A stretch of 64,000 nucleotides of DNA from Aquidulcibacter paucihalophilus (GTDB lineage: Bacteria; Pseudomonadota; Alphaproteobacteria; Caulobacterales; Caulobacteraceae). The notes beneath the pieces are model-generated. The model was not told the DNA's origin. It was given only the letters and a program-made list of their open reading frames with translations, and did no database searches. This document shows positions 17,561 through 26,298 of the stretch, in pieces. Position 1 is the first letter of the stretch; the number at the start of each line of letters is the position of its first letter. The DNA lies in contig CP127384.1 of NCBI GenBank assembly GCA_030285985.1, forward strand, positions 2,158,501 to 2,222,500, in the 5' to 3' direction. A program made the translations under genes and the position numbers.

Positions 17561-18522
17561 TCACGCTCGAGCACGCCTACATCCTCGTCGGCCTGATGTT
17601 CCTGGGCTTCGCCATCCTGACCCTGCGCGACAGCGCGCACCCGACACGGATCCGAAGCGCCCTCTTCTGGGGCCTGATCGCGGCCTCGATGCTGTTCGGC
17701 TCCTGGCTCGGCGGACTGGGCAACGGCATCCTCGTGCTGGCGCTCGTCGCCCTTGGGGGCCTGAAGAAGCTCGGCGTCGGCCAGCCCTCCACGACCACGC
17801 TGGAAGAGCGGCGCGAGAGTGCGACCCGGCGCCGCAACACCCTGTTCATTCCGGCCCTGATCGTCCCCCTGATCGCCGTCGGCGGCACGCTCGCCGCCAA
17901 ACACACCAGCGTCGGGGCGTGGTTGATCTCGCCGACCCAGACGACGCTGATCGCACTGGGCCTCGGCTGTGTCCTCGCCCTGGTGGCCGCCATGGCCTGG
18001 CTGCGCCCGCCCGTCATCGCCCCGGTGCAGGAGGGACGACGGCTGATGGACTCCATCGGCTGGGCCGCCCTGCTGCCGCAGATGCTGGCCTCGCTCGGGG
18101 CCGTCTTCCTGGCGGCGGACGTCGGCGGCGTGGTCGGGGAACTGGTCACCCAGGCCGTGCCGATGAGCTCGCCCCTGCTGGCCGTCGCAGCCTACTGCCT
18201 CGGCATGGCGCTGTTCACCGTGATCATGGGCAACGCCTTCGCCGCCTTCCCCGTGATGACCGCTGCCATCGGTCTGCCCTTCGTGGTCGGCCAGTTCGGC
18301 GGCAACCCGGCCATCGTCTGCGCCATCGGCATGCTGGCCGGCTTCTGCGGCACGCTGATGACGCCGATGGCGGCCAATTTCAACGTCGTGCCCGCCAATC
18401 TTCTGGAACTGCCTGACCGGAATTCGGCCCTGAACGGCGTCATCCGGGCCCAGCTTCCGACGGCCCTGATCCTGCTCGGGGTCAATATGGCGCTGATGTA
18501 TTTCCTGGCCTTCCGGTTCTGA
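17557..18522 (+). CDS. DUF979 family membrane protein, predicted 5-oxoproline transporter subunit
   Basis: 321 residues with about eight to nine transmembrane helices, including LILLGVNMALMYFLAFRF at the C-terminus. The segment CAIGMLAGFCGTLMTPMAAN and the ending match the DUF979 family. It overlaps DUF969 by 4 nt upstream and the DUF2891 start by 1 nt downstream, making a tight four-gene unit with 5-oxoprolinase. It should act in the inner membrane; direct transport data are not something I can see. Confidence 0.9.
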   Translation: MITLEHAYILVGLMFLGFAILTLRDSAHPTRIRSALFWGLIAASMLFGSWLGGLGNGILVLALVALGGLKKLGVGQPSTTTLEERRESATRRRNTLFIPALIVPLIAVGGTLAAKHTSVGAWLISPTQTTLIALGLGCVLALVAAMAWLRPPVIAPVQEGRRLMDSIGWAALLPQMLASLGAVFLAADVGGVVGELVTQAVPMSSPLLAVAAYCLGMALFTVIMGNAFAAFPVMTAAIGLPFVVGQFGGNPAIVCAIGMLAGFCGTLMTPMAANFNVVPANLLELPDRNSALNGVIRAQLPTALILLGVNMALMYFLAFRF

Positions 18523-19535
18523 TGATGACCCATACCCTCGACCCCGCGACGGCCTCGCGCTTCGCCGCCGCCGCCCTCGGCCACGTCACGCGCGAATATC
18601 CCAACAAGATGGACCACGTCCTGTCGGGCCCCGAAGACGTCCTTGGCCCCCGCGCCCTGCATCCGATCTTCTTCGGCAGCTTCGACTGGCATTCCTGCGT
18701 CCACGGCTGGTGGACCCTCTTCACCCTGCTGCGGCTCTACCCGGACATGCCGGAGGCCGGGCGGATCCGCACGCTGGCCGATGAACTGTTCACGCCGGAG
18801 AACGTAAGCGTGGAAACGGCCTATCTCGAGCGCCCGGGCAGCCGTGGCTTTGAGCGGCCCTACGGCTGGGCCTGGCTGTTGATGCTGGCCGCCGAACTGG
18901 CGCGGCACGAGAGCCACCTCGGTGAAACCCTGCGGCCCCTGTCCCGGGCCTTCGCAAGCCGGTTCAAGGATTTCCTGCCGCTGGCTGGCTATCCCGTTCG
19001 GGTCGGGACCCACTACAACACGGCCTTCGCCCTGCGTCTGACGCTGGACTATGCCGGGAGCGCCGGTGACGATGCCCTCGCCGACCTTTGCCTGGACCGC
19101 GCCCGCCTCTGGCATTCAGGCGACCGAGACTGTCAGGCGTGGGAGCCGTCGCAGGACGAGTTCCTGTCCCCCGCCCTCATGGAAGCCGCCCTGATGCGCC
19201 GCACGATGGAGCCGGATGCGTTCGCCGACTGGTTCAAGGCCTTCCTGCCCCGGCTGTCACAGCGCGAACCCGCCACCCTGTTCCAGCCCGCCAGCGTCAG
19301 CGACCGGTCGGACGGCAAGATCGCCCATCTGGACGGCCTCAACCTGAGCCGCGCCTGGTGCTGGCGCGAGATCGCGTCAGCCCTGCCGTCCGGCGATCCG
19401 CGCCGCGCGATCGCGCTGCAGGCGTCAGAAGACCATCTCGACGCCGCCCTGCCCCATGTGACCGGCGACTATATGGGCGAGCACTGGCTGGCCAGTTTCG
19501 CCCTGCTGGCGCTGCTGGCCAATCCCGCCCCCTGA
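18522..19535 (+). CDS. DUF2891 family protein
   Basis: 337 residues; two adjacent ATG codons (18522, 18525) are possible starts. The N-terminal SFDWHSCVHGWWTLFTLLRL and internal HYNTAFALRLTLDYA and LNLSRAWCWREIA are typical of DUF2891, an alpha/alpha-toroid-like soluble protein of unknown activity. There is no signal peptide, so it is cytoplasmic. As the last gene of the 5-oxoproline cassette it probably acts on a related metabolite; the reaction is unknown. Confidence 0.85.
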   Translation: MMTHTLDPATASRFAAAALGHVTREYPNKMDHVLSGPEDVLGPRALHPIFFGSFDWHSCVHGWWTLFTLLRLYPDMPEAGRIRTLADELFTPENVSVETAYLERPGSRGFERPYGWAWLLMLAAELARHESHLGETLRPLSRAFASRFKDFLPLAGYPVRVGTHYNTAFALRLTLDYAGSAGDDALADLCLDRARLWHSGDRDCQAWEPSQDEFLSPALMEAALMRRTMEPDAFADWFKAFLPRLSQREPATLFQPASVSDRSDGKIAHLDGLNLSRAWCWREIASALPSGDPRRAIALQASEDHLDAALPHVTGDYMGEHWLASFALLALLANPAP

Positions 19536-19590
19536 GGCGCTTGACGTCATCCGTCATGCGCCAGCATAAGAGCCGCCCGTCAAGGCGGCG

Positions 19591-19666
19591 GCCGGCTTAG
19601 CTCAGTTGGTAGAGCGCCAGTTTTGTAAACTGGATGTCGCGGGTTCGATTCCTGCAGCCGGCACCA
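19591..19666 (+). tRNA. tRNA-Thr (anticodon TGT)
   Basis: Acceptor GCCGGCT pairs with AGCCGGC, discriminator A, encoded CCA. D arm GCTCAGTTGGTAGAGC, anticodon stem CCAGT/ACTGG around TT-TGT-AA, T arm CGGGTTCGATTCCTG. 76 nt. Reads ACA and related Thr codons. Confidence 0.96.
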
Positions 19667-19676
19667 TCGCGCCCTC

Positions 19677-20171
19677 TCAGAAGATCAGACCGTCCCGTGC
19701 TTCGTGCAGCCGGGCGAAATGACCCGCCGCCTCTGCGCCGAAGAGCACAGGGTCCGCGGAATGCGCGTCTTCGATCACGGCCAGGATGGCGTCGAGCGTG
19801 TCCTTCCGGCTCGGCTGTCCGCCCTCGGCGATCCGGTCCAGCAGGGCGAGAAGGTTTTCACGCCGCTCCCGCGCCTGGGCCTTGAGAACCTTGGCACTGG
19901 GCGTCGACCGCATCGGTGCCATCACCGCCGACGTGGACCCGTCTGGCTCGGGTATATCGAAGACGGCGCTTTCCAGCGGGCCCGGCAGTCGGTGATGGTC
20001 GAACACGACAGAAGCCTCAAAGGCCCGGCTCCCTTCCGGCGGGAGGGACCTCACGTACGCCGGGGCCGCCGCGACGCGGGTTTTGCCGCAACGTCGGCAA
20101 AGATCCGACTGATGGCGCTCTGACCAGTAGAATTCATGTCGACACAACAATGGCCTGAGCGGCGAAAGCAT
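19677..20171 (-). CDS. Hypothetical protein with a CxH/CxxC motif
   Basis: 164 residues, not recognised. The N-terminus has a possible zinc site, CRHEFYWSERHQSDLCRRCG. The rest is charged and helical, with a Pro-rich middle and a helical C-terminus (RRENLLALLDRIAEGG, LDAILAVIEDAHSADP). No signal peptide or membrane segment. It sits between tRNA-Thr and feoB, on the feoB strand, 82 bp downstream of it. Could belong to the iron operon, but this is uncertain. Confidence 0.65.
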   Translation of the reverse strand: MLSPLRPLLCRHEFYWSERHQSDLCRRCGKTRVAAAPAYVRSLPPEGSRAFEASVVFDHHRLPGPLESAVFDIPEPDGSTSAVMAPMRSTPSAKVLKAQARERRENLLALLDRIAEGGQPSRKDTLDAILAVIEDAHSADPVLFGAEAAGHFARLHEARDGLIF

Positions 20172-20253
20172 GGAAATCCCCGGAATAGTCAGGGAAATCG
20201 CCTCAACGCCTCGCGCTTGTCAACCGCCGTTAGGTGACGAGCGCCCGTCCAGT

Positions 20254-22125
20254 TTAGCCGCCACCCAGAGCGACAGCGACGCGGTAGACGATCCAGGCCG
20301 CCAGATAGGCCAGCCCAAACATGTAGATGACCATCACCCACATCCATTTCCACGAGTTCAGTTCGCGCTTGACCACGCCCAGCGTCGCCACGCACTGCGG
20401 CGCGAAGACGTACCAGGCGAGGAAAGCCAGACCGGTCGCGAGCGACCACTGCGCCGCCAGGGTCGCGCCCAGCAGGCTGGTGGCGCTCTCGGCATCAGCG
20501 ACCGCATAGACCGTACCGAGGGCCGCCACGGCGACTTCACGGGCCGCCATGCCCGGCACGAGGGCGATGACCATCTGCCAGTTGAAACCGATGGGTGCGA
20601 AGATCGGCTCCAGCGCATGGCCGATCATGCCGGCGAAACTGTAGTCGATGGCGGGCTGGGTCGCGCCCTCGGGCGGATAGGGGAAGGTCGCCAGGGCCCA
20701 GACGATGACCATCAGTGGCAGGATGATCCGCCCTGCCCGCTCAAGGAAGATACGGGCCCGGATCCACAGATTGAACAGCACGCTCTTGAGGTCGGGCGTC
20801 TTGTAGGCCGGGAGCTCCATCATGAAGGGCTCGACGGCACCCCGCCAGAACACCTTGCGGATGACGAAGGACACGGCCAGCGCGCTGATGATGCCCGCGG
20901 CGTACAGGCCGAACATCACCAGACCCTGCAGGCTCGCAAAGCCCCACACCCGCTCGTTCGGGATGAAGGCGGCGATGATCAGGGTGTAGACCGGAATCCG
21001 CGCGGAACAGGTCATCAGCGGCGCGACCATGATGGTCGTCAGGCGGTCGCGTTTGCTGTCGATCACCCGCGCCGCCATCACTCCGGGAATGGCGCAGGCG
21101 AAGCTGCTGAGCAGGGGAATGAACGCCCGCCCGTGCAGGCCGGCACCGCCCATGATCCGGTCCATCAGGAAGGCGGCCCGGGCCATATAGCCGAAGTCCT
21201 CCAGCATGATGATGAAGAGGAACAGGATCAGGATCTGCGGCAGGAAGACCAGCACGCTGCCGACCCCCGAGATCAGGCCGTCGACGATCAGGCTTTGCCA
21301 GATGCCGTCGGGCATGACCGCCGCCACCCAGCCGCCGAGGGCGCCGAGACTGGCCTCGATCCCGTCCATCAGCGGCGTGGCCCAGGTGAAGACGGCCTGG
21401 AACATCACGAACAGCAGTACGCCGAGGATCAGCAAGCCGCCCACCGGATGCAGCAGAACAGAATCGATCCGGCCGGTCAGGGTATCGGGCCGTTCCGGCG
21501 GGCGGACGCAGGCCTTCATGATGCGCTCGGCCTCCCGCGCCGCGCCGCGCAGGGCGTCCGCATCCGGGGCCGCCCAATGGTTTTCCGCCGTCGCGGACAG
21601 GGTCCCCGCTGCCGCGTCGATTGCGGTGACCAGTTCGTCGATGCCGCGCTTTCGCGTGGCCGTCGTCGGCACGATCGGTACACCCAGCTCGCCCGACAGG
21701 CGCTCGAGGTCGATGCGCAGCCCCTGACGCTGGGCGATGTCATACATGTTGAGCGCCAGCACCATCGGCCGACCGACGGCCTTCAGTTCCAGCACCAGCC
21801 TCAGCACCAGTCGCAGGTTGGTCGCGTCGGCGACGGCGACGATCACGTCCGGTGCCTCCTCGCCGGCCAGCTTGCCCAGCACGGCGTCCCGCGTGACCTC
21901 TTCGTCGGGGCTGCGGGCGCGCAGGGAGTAGGTGCCCGGCAGGTCGAGGACCGACATCGGCCGGCCCGACGCCGAACGGATCAGACCTTCCTTCCGCTCC
22001 ACCGTGACGCCGGCATAGTTGGCAACCTTCTGGTGAGCGCCGGTCAGGGCATTGAACAAGGCGGTCTTGCCGCTGTTCGGGTTTCCGACGAGCGCGACTC
22101 TCGCGCTCCGCATCGCCATATCCAT
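20254..22125 (-). CDS. feoB: Ferrous iron transporter FeoB
   Basis: 623 residues. N-terminal G domain with G1 (VGNPNSGKT), G2 region NYAGVTVERKEG, G3 DLPGTYSL and G4 NMYD. The membrane part has the FeoB gate regions, e.g. PLLSSFACAIPGVMAARVI and MVAPLMTCSARIPVYTLI with the conserved Cys. It imports Fe(II) across the inner membrane. Shorter than the E. coli protein (773 residues) because the C-terminal part is compact. The start overlaps feoA's stop by 1 nt. Confidence 0.96.
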   Translation of the reverse strand: MDMAMRSARVALVGNPNSGKTALFNALTGAHQKVANYAGVTVERKEGLIRSASGRPMSVLDLPGTYSLRARSPDEEVTRDAVLGKLAGEEAPDVIVAVADATNLRLVLRLVLELKAVGRPMVLALNMYDIAQRQGLRIDLERLSGELGVPIVPTTATRKRGIDELVTAIDAAAGTLSATAENHWAAPDADALRGAAREAERIMKACVRPPERPDTLTGRIDSVLLHPVGGLLILGVLLFVMFQAVFTWATPLMDGIEASLGALGGWVAAVMPDGIWQSLIVDGLISGVGSVLVFLPQILILFLFIIMLEDFGYMARAAFLMDRIMGGAGLHGRAFIPLLSSFACAIPGVMAARVIDSKRDRLTTIMVAPLMTCSARIPVYTLIIAAFIPNERVWGFASLQGLVMFGLYAAGIISALAVSFVIRKVFWRGAVEPFMMELPAYKTPDLKSVLFNLWIRARIFLERAGRIILPLMVIVWALATFPYPPEGATQPAIDYSFAGMIGHALEPIFAPIGFNWQMVIALVPGMAAREVAVAALGTVYAVADAESATSLLGATLAAQWSLATGLAFLAWYVFAPQCVATLGVVKRELNSWKWMWVMVIYMFGLAYLAAWIVYRVAVALGGG

Positions 22126-22400
22126 CAGGCGGCCCGGGCCGGTTCAAACCGCACGGTCAGGCAGGCAGCCTCCTGACGGCGCAGGGCGACCCGCATGTCG
22201 TCCACCTTCATGGCGATCGGATCGCGGCCGAACAGGCCCTCATGGAGCAGCTCGACCTGCGCGCCCTCGACGAAGCCGAGTTCCAGCAGACGACGCTCCA
22301 GTTCCAGCCCATGCTCATCCGACGCAACGTGGTCCCCCACCCGCACGATGACGCCGCGGTCGCCCTTGCGGGCATGGCTGAGTTTCAGGGTGTCGGACAT
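22125..22400 (-). CDS. feoA: Ferrous iron transport protein FeoA
   Basis: 91 residues, SH3-like. Motifs: KGDRGVIVRVGDH, ERRLLELGFVEGAQVELLHE and PIAMKVDDMRVALRRQEA, the standard FeoA pattern. It interacts with FeoB to support Fe(II) uptake. The start is the ATG of MSDTLKLSHA; longer upstream frames have no similarity. A Fur-like dyad is 40 nt upstream, consistent with iron repression of feoAB. Confidence 0.93.
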   Translation of the reverse strand: MSDTLKLSHARKGDRGVIVRVGDHVASDEHGLELERRLLELGFVEGAQVELLHEGLFGRDPIAMKVDDMRVALRRQEAACLTVRFEPARAA

Positions 22401-22439
22401 TACGCTCGTGGGCCAGCGGCGCGGCTCGGCGCCTGTTGA

Positions 22440-22455
22440 CACTGATTATCAGGTG
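22440..22455 (-). promoter_or_regulatory. Candidate Fur box upstream of feoAB
   Basis: CACTGAT-T-ATCAGGTG, a near-perfect 7-1-7 dyad (CTGAT/ATCAG core) of the type bound by Fur. It lies 40 nt before the feoA start, where a repressor would cover the promoter. The cytochrome c gene diverges from the other side, about 94 bp away. Confidence 0.6.
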
Positions 22456-22548
22456 CGACTGGCCCTCGTCCAGCCCGGCATCTCGCCGCAGCCCATTGAA
22501 CGGCGCCATGGTTGGGCTATCACGGGCGCAGACACCCGGAGACTAACG

Positions 22549-23067
22549 ATGCACCGTCCCGCTCTCATCGCTCTCGCCACGTTCGCCCTGACCGGTTGCG
22601 GCCAGGCAGAACAGCCGGCCCAAGAGGCGCCTTCGGCCGCCGCCGCGACCGCCGCTCCCGCTGCGGCTGCGGCCCCGCCCGCGCCCGCGCCGGACGCCGC
22701 AGAAAAGACGGCGATCCTCGCCACCCTTCCCGCGCCCTGGAATGCAGGGGATCTGGACAACGGCCGTCGGGTCTTCGCGCGTTGCCGCTCCTGCCACACC
22801 ATCACCGAAGGCGGCCCGAACATGACGGGCCCGAACCTTTACGGGGTCTTCGGCCAGCAGGCCGGTGCCCATCCCGGGTTCAACTACTCCACCGCCATGA
22901 AGGAGGCCGGGTTCGTCTGGGACGGAGAGCGGCTGGACCAGTGGCTCGAGAACCCGCGCACCTTCCTGAAGGGCACGAAGATGAGCTTCGCCGGCATCCC
23001 CGACGCAACGGACCGCCGCGACGTGATCGCCTTCCTCAAGGTCGAGACCGGCTACGCGCCGGAGTAG
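22549..23067 (+). CDS. Cytochrome c lipoprotein
   Basis: 172 residues. Ribosome-binding site GGAG sits 7 bases before the ATG. The signal peptide ends in a lipobox (ALTGC, Cys17). An Ala/Pro-rich linker (residues 25-50) leads to a class I cytochrome c domain: heme motif C79-R-S-C82-H83, GPNLYGVFGQ, and axial Met145 in KGTKMSFAGI. The domain resembles cytochrome c2/cy-type electron carriers. The lipid anchor and flexible linker suggest a membrane-tethered carrier, presumably to a cytochrome oxidase. It converges on the RND permease gene with 12 bp between. Confidence 0.92.
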   Translation: MHRPALIALATFALTGCGQAEQPAQEAPSAAAATAAPAAAAAPPAPAPDAAEKTAILATLPAPWNAGDLDNGRRVFARCRSCHTITEGGPNMTGPNLYGVFGQQAGAHPGFNYSTAMKEAGFVWDGERLDQWLENPRTFLKGTKMSFAGIPDATDRRDVIAFLKVETGYAPE

Positions 23068-23079
23068 ACGTCCTGTCGC

Positions 23080-26000
23080 CTACTCCGCCGCCGCCGGAAC
23101 GGCGTCATTGGCGGTCGTCTCCTGGGCTTCCCACTCCTCGATCTTGCGAGCGGTGTAGTCCGGCGACTTGGTGAAGCGAGCCAGCGCGCCATAGATCACG
23201 GGCACCACGAAGAGGGTCAGCAGCGTCGCGAACATGGCGCCTGCAAAGATCACCACGCCGATGGTTTGACGGCTGCCCGCGCCCGCGCCCTGCCACAGCA
23301 CCAGCGGCAAGGCGCCGAAGGCGGTGGCGATCGAGGTCATGATGATCGGGCGCAGGCGCAGCGTTGAAGACTCGATGATCGCCTCCTGGATGGACCGGCC
23401 CTGGTCGCGCAGCTGGTTGGCGAATTCCACGATCAGGATGCCGTTCTTGGCCGCCACGCCGATCAGGATGATCAGGCCGATCTGGCTGTAGATGTTGAGG
23501 CTCGAGCCCGCCATGACCAGACCGAACAGGCCGCCGGCGGCCGCCAGCGGCACGGTCAGCATGATGACCGCCGGCGTGATCCAGCTCTCGAACTGCGCCG
23601 CCAGCACAAGGAAGACCAGCAGCAGGGCCAGGCCGAAGGCCGCGGCAACGGCGCCGCCCGCCTCCTGCTGATCGCGCGCTGCTCCACCCCACTGGGTGGT
23701 GACGACACCCTGCGGCTGCTCCTGCGCGACACGGGTCATGAACTCGGTCGCGTCCACGAGGGTCGTGCCCGGGTTCAGATCGGCGGAGATCGAGATGGCC
23801 CGCTGGCGATCCAGCCGCCGCCGGTCCGGCGTATCGCCCGAGGTTTCCGTGGTGACGACGGCGGACAGCGGCACCAGCTGGCCGGATCCTGTCGCGACAT
23901 ACAGGGCCTCGAGGTCAGCGACGCTGCGGCGGTCGGCGCGTTCGGTCTGCAGGATGACGTCATACTCCTGGCCGCCGCGCAGATAGGTGGTCGCACGCCG
24001 GGAGCCGAACATCGTCTCCAGCGTACGGCCGATGGCCTGTGACGAGACGCCAAGGGCTGCGGCCTTCTCCGGATCGACATCGACCAGCAGGCGCGGCGCA
24101 TTCGGCTCATAGTTCAGACGAGGCCGCGAGAAGCCGGGGTTCTCCAGAGAGGCCGCGAGGACCGGCTGCAGCCATTTGTAGATGTCCTCGTATTCGGCGC
24201 CCGTAACGACCATCTCGATCGAGTTGGAGTTGCCGCCGCCGCGCTGGAATGCGCCAGGGACCGAAGCATTGACCTGGGCGTCGGTCTGGCCGCGCAGCTT
24301 GCCGTTCAGCTCCTGTGCGATCTCGTCCGCGGCGCGGTCGCGTTCGGACCAGTCGCTGAGGATCAGGCTGCCGTTGCCGGAGTTGTAGCTGCCACCGCCG
24401 AAGCCGGGCGCGGAGATCAGGAAGCTGCTGGCTTCGCCGCTGGCCTTGTACTCGGCGAGGATCGGCTCGATCCCCATCATGATGTTGCGCGTATAGTCGA
24501 AGCCCGCGCCCTCGGGGCCCTGGACACGGATCTGGACCCGTCCGCGGTCTTCCGCGGGCACCAGCTCATTGGGCAGGGTCACGAACATGAAGGCCGCCCC
24601 GGCGGCGACGGCCACGATCAGTCCCACCATGCCGGCGACAGCGATCCGCTTGCCCAGCAGGGCCTGCAGCGAGTTCTGATAGGAGTTGCGCAGCGCCTCC
24701 ATGGCGCGATCGACCTTGCGCGCGACCCAGCCACCGGTCTTCGCCGGACGCAGGATTCGGGAGGCCATCATGGGAGAGAGCGTGAGCGCCAGGAAGGCCG
24801 AGAAGGCCACGGCCGCTGCAATGGCCGCGGCCAGCTCCACAAACAGCCGGCCGACATAGCCCGGCAGGAACAGCAAGGGCGCGAACACGGCCAGCAGCAC
24901 CACGGTCGTGGCGACCACGGCGAAGAACACCTGACGCGCGCCACGCTCTGCGGCCACCAGCGGGGGCTCGCCGTGGTCCAGACGGCGTTGGATATTCTCG
25001 GTCACCACGATGGCGTCATCGACCACCAGACCGATGGCCAGAACGAGGGCCAGCAGGGTCAGCAGGTTCAGGGAAAAGCCCAGCGGGGCCAGAACGATGA
25101 AGGTCGACAGCAGGCAGATCGGCGCGACGATCGACGGAATGAACGCCGCCCTCAAACTGCCGAGGAAGATGAAGTTCACGAGGGCCACAAGCGCCAGCGA
25201 GATGCCGATCGTGATCCAGACCTCGTCGATGGCGTGGGAGGTGAAGACCGAATTGTCCGAGCCGATGACCAGCTCCGTGCCCTCGGGCAGGCTGGAACGC
25301 ACGTCTTCCAGCATCGCTTCGACGCCTTTGGAGATGGCGAGGTCGTTGGACTGGGCCTGACGGGTGACGGCCAGACCGATCTGGTCCTGTCCATTGCCGC
25401 GGAACAGGCGGCGGTCCTCGGCCGGTCCCTCGACGATGCGGGCAATGTCACCCAGCCGGGTGACGTAGCCGGACTGACCCTGGATGGCGCCCGACGCGCC
25501 GCTGGGCAAGGCCGTCGCGCTGCCGGTCTGGGCAGCTGCGGTGCCGCCCGAGCCGCGGGTGCCGATCGGCAACTGGCGGAAGTCCTCGGCGCGGGCATAG
25601 GTGCGGGCGACGCGGACCGTATAGTCCTTCTGACCGGACTCGAGCTGGCCGGCGGGCAGTTCGACGTTCTGGGCGGTCAGGGCGGCCTCAACATCGGTGA
25701 CCGTCAGGCCGCGCGCCGCGAGGGCGGCGGCGTCCAGCCAGATGCGCATGGCGTAGCGCTGCTCACCATAGATCTGCACCTGGGCCACGCCGGGTACGGT
25801 GGCCAGGCGGTCGATCAGGTAGCGATCGGCATAGTCCGTCAGCTCAAGCCGGTTCATCGACGTCGAGCGCAGGAACAGGATCATGATCGGCTGGCTGTCG
25901 CTGTCCGCCTTGGACACTTCCGGCGGCTGCGCCTGATCGGGCAGACGACCGACGACACGGGACACGCGATCGCGCACGTCGTTCGCGGCGTCATCGATGT

Positions 26001-26298
26001 TGCGGTCCAGCGAGAATTCGATCGAGACGTTCGAGCGGCCGTCGCGACTTGAGGAGTTGATCCGCTCAACGCCCTGGATGCCGGCGATCTGCTGTTCGAT
26101 CGGCTCGGTGATCCGGCTCTCGATGACCTCGGCGGAGGCCCCGGCATAGCTGGTGCTGACCGACACGATCGGCGGATCTACGTCCGGCAGCTCGCGCACG
26201 GGCAGGAAGAAGAACGCCGCGGCGCCGATCACGCACAGCACGATGGCCGCCACCGCCGCGAATACCGGGCGGCGGACGGCGAGATCGGAAAGCATCAT
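23080..26298 (-). CDS. RND efflux permease, HAE1 type (AcrB/MexF-like)
   Basis: 1072 residues. The N-terminus MMLSDLAVRRPVFAAVAAIV is typical. The proton-relay aspartate pair lies in VLAIGLVVDDAIVVTENIQ, and the second half repeats the fold (FGLVMAGSSLNIYSQIGLIILIGVAAKNG). Large periplasmic loops include PTVP-like docking segments and a Gly-rich SGDTPDRRR area. It should pump hydrophobic or organic substrates out, using the adaptor encoded just upstream. The adaptor stop overlaps the permease start (ATGA). No outer-membrane channel gene is adjacent; a TolC-like protein is needed from elsewhere. Confidence 0.95.
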   Translation of the reverse strand: MMLSDLAVRRPVFAAVAAIVLCVIGAAAFFFLPVRELPDVDPPIVSVSTSYAGASAEVIESRITEPIEQQIAGIQGVERINSSSRDGRSNVSIEFSLDRNIDDAANDVRDRVSRVVGRLPDQAQPPEVSKADSDSQPIMILFLRSTSMNRLELTDYADRYLIDRLATVPGVAQVQIYGEQRYAMRIWLDAAALAARGLTVTDVEAALTAQNVELPAGQLESGQKDYTVRVARTYARAEDFRQLPIGTRGSGGTAAAQTGSATALPSGASGAIQGQSGYVTRLGDIARIVEGPAEDRRLFRGNGQDQIGLAVTRQAQSNDLAISKGVEAMLEDVRSSLPEGTELVIGSDNSVFTSHAIDEVWITIGISLALVALVNFIFLGSLRAAFIPSIVAPICLLSTFIVLAPLGFSLNLLTLLALVLAIGLVVDDAIVVTENIQRRLDHGEPPLVAAERGARQVFFAVVATTVVLLAVFAPLLFLPGYVGRLFVELAAAIAAAVAFSAFLALTLSPMMASRILRPAKTGGWVARKVDRAMEALRNSYQNSLQALLGKRIAVAGMVGLIVAVAAGAAFMFVTLPNELVPAEDRGRVQIRVQGPEGAGFDYTRNIMMGIEPILAEYKASGEASSFLISAPGFGGGSYNSGNGSLILSDWSERDRAADEIAQELNGKLRGQTDAQVNASVPGAFQRGGGNSNSIEMVVTGAEYEDIYKWLQPVLAASLENPGFSRPRLNYEPNAPRLLVDVDPEKAAALGVSSQAIGRTLETMFGSRRATTYLRGGQEYDVILQTERADRRSVADLEALYVATGSGQLVPLSAVVTTETSGDTPDRRRLDRQRAISISADLNPGTTLVDATEFMTRVAQEQPQGVVTTQWGGAARDQQEAGGAVAAAFGLALLLVFLVLAAQFESWITPAVIMLTVPLAAAGGLFGLVMAGSSLNIYSQIGLIILIGVAAKNGILIVEFANQLRDQGRSIQEAIIESSTLRLRPIIMTSIATAFGALPLVLWQGAGAGSRQTIGVVIFAGAMFATLLTLFVVPVIYGALARFTKSPDYTARKIEEWEAQETTANDAVPAAAE

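Noticed and set aside
20170-22176. 668-codon plus-strand frame across feoB
   Set aside because: Low-complexity His/Gln/Arg/Asp-rich translation caused by codon complement of FeoB; no signal or domain.
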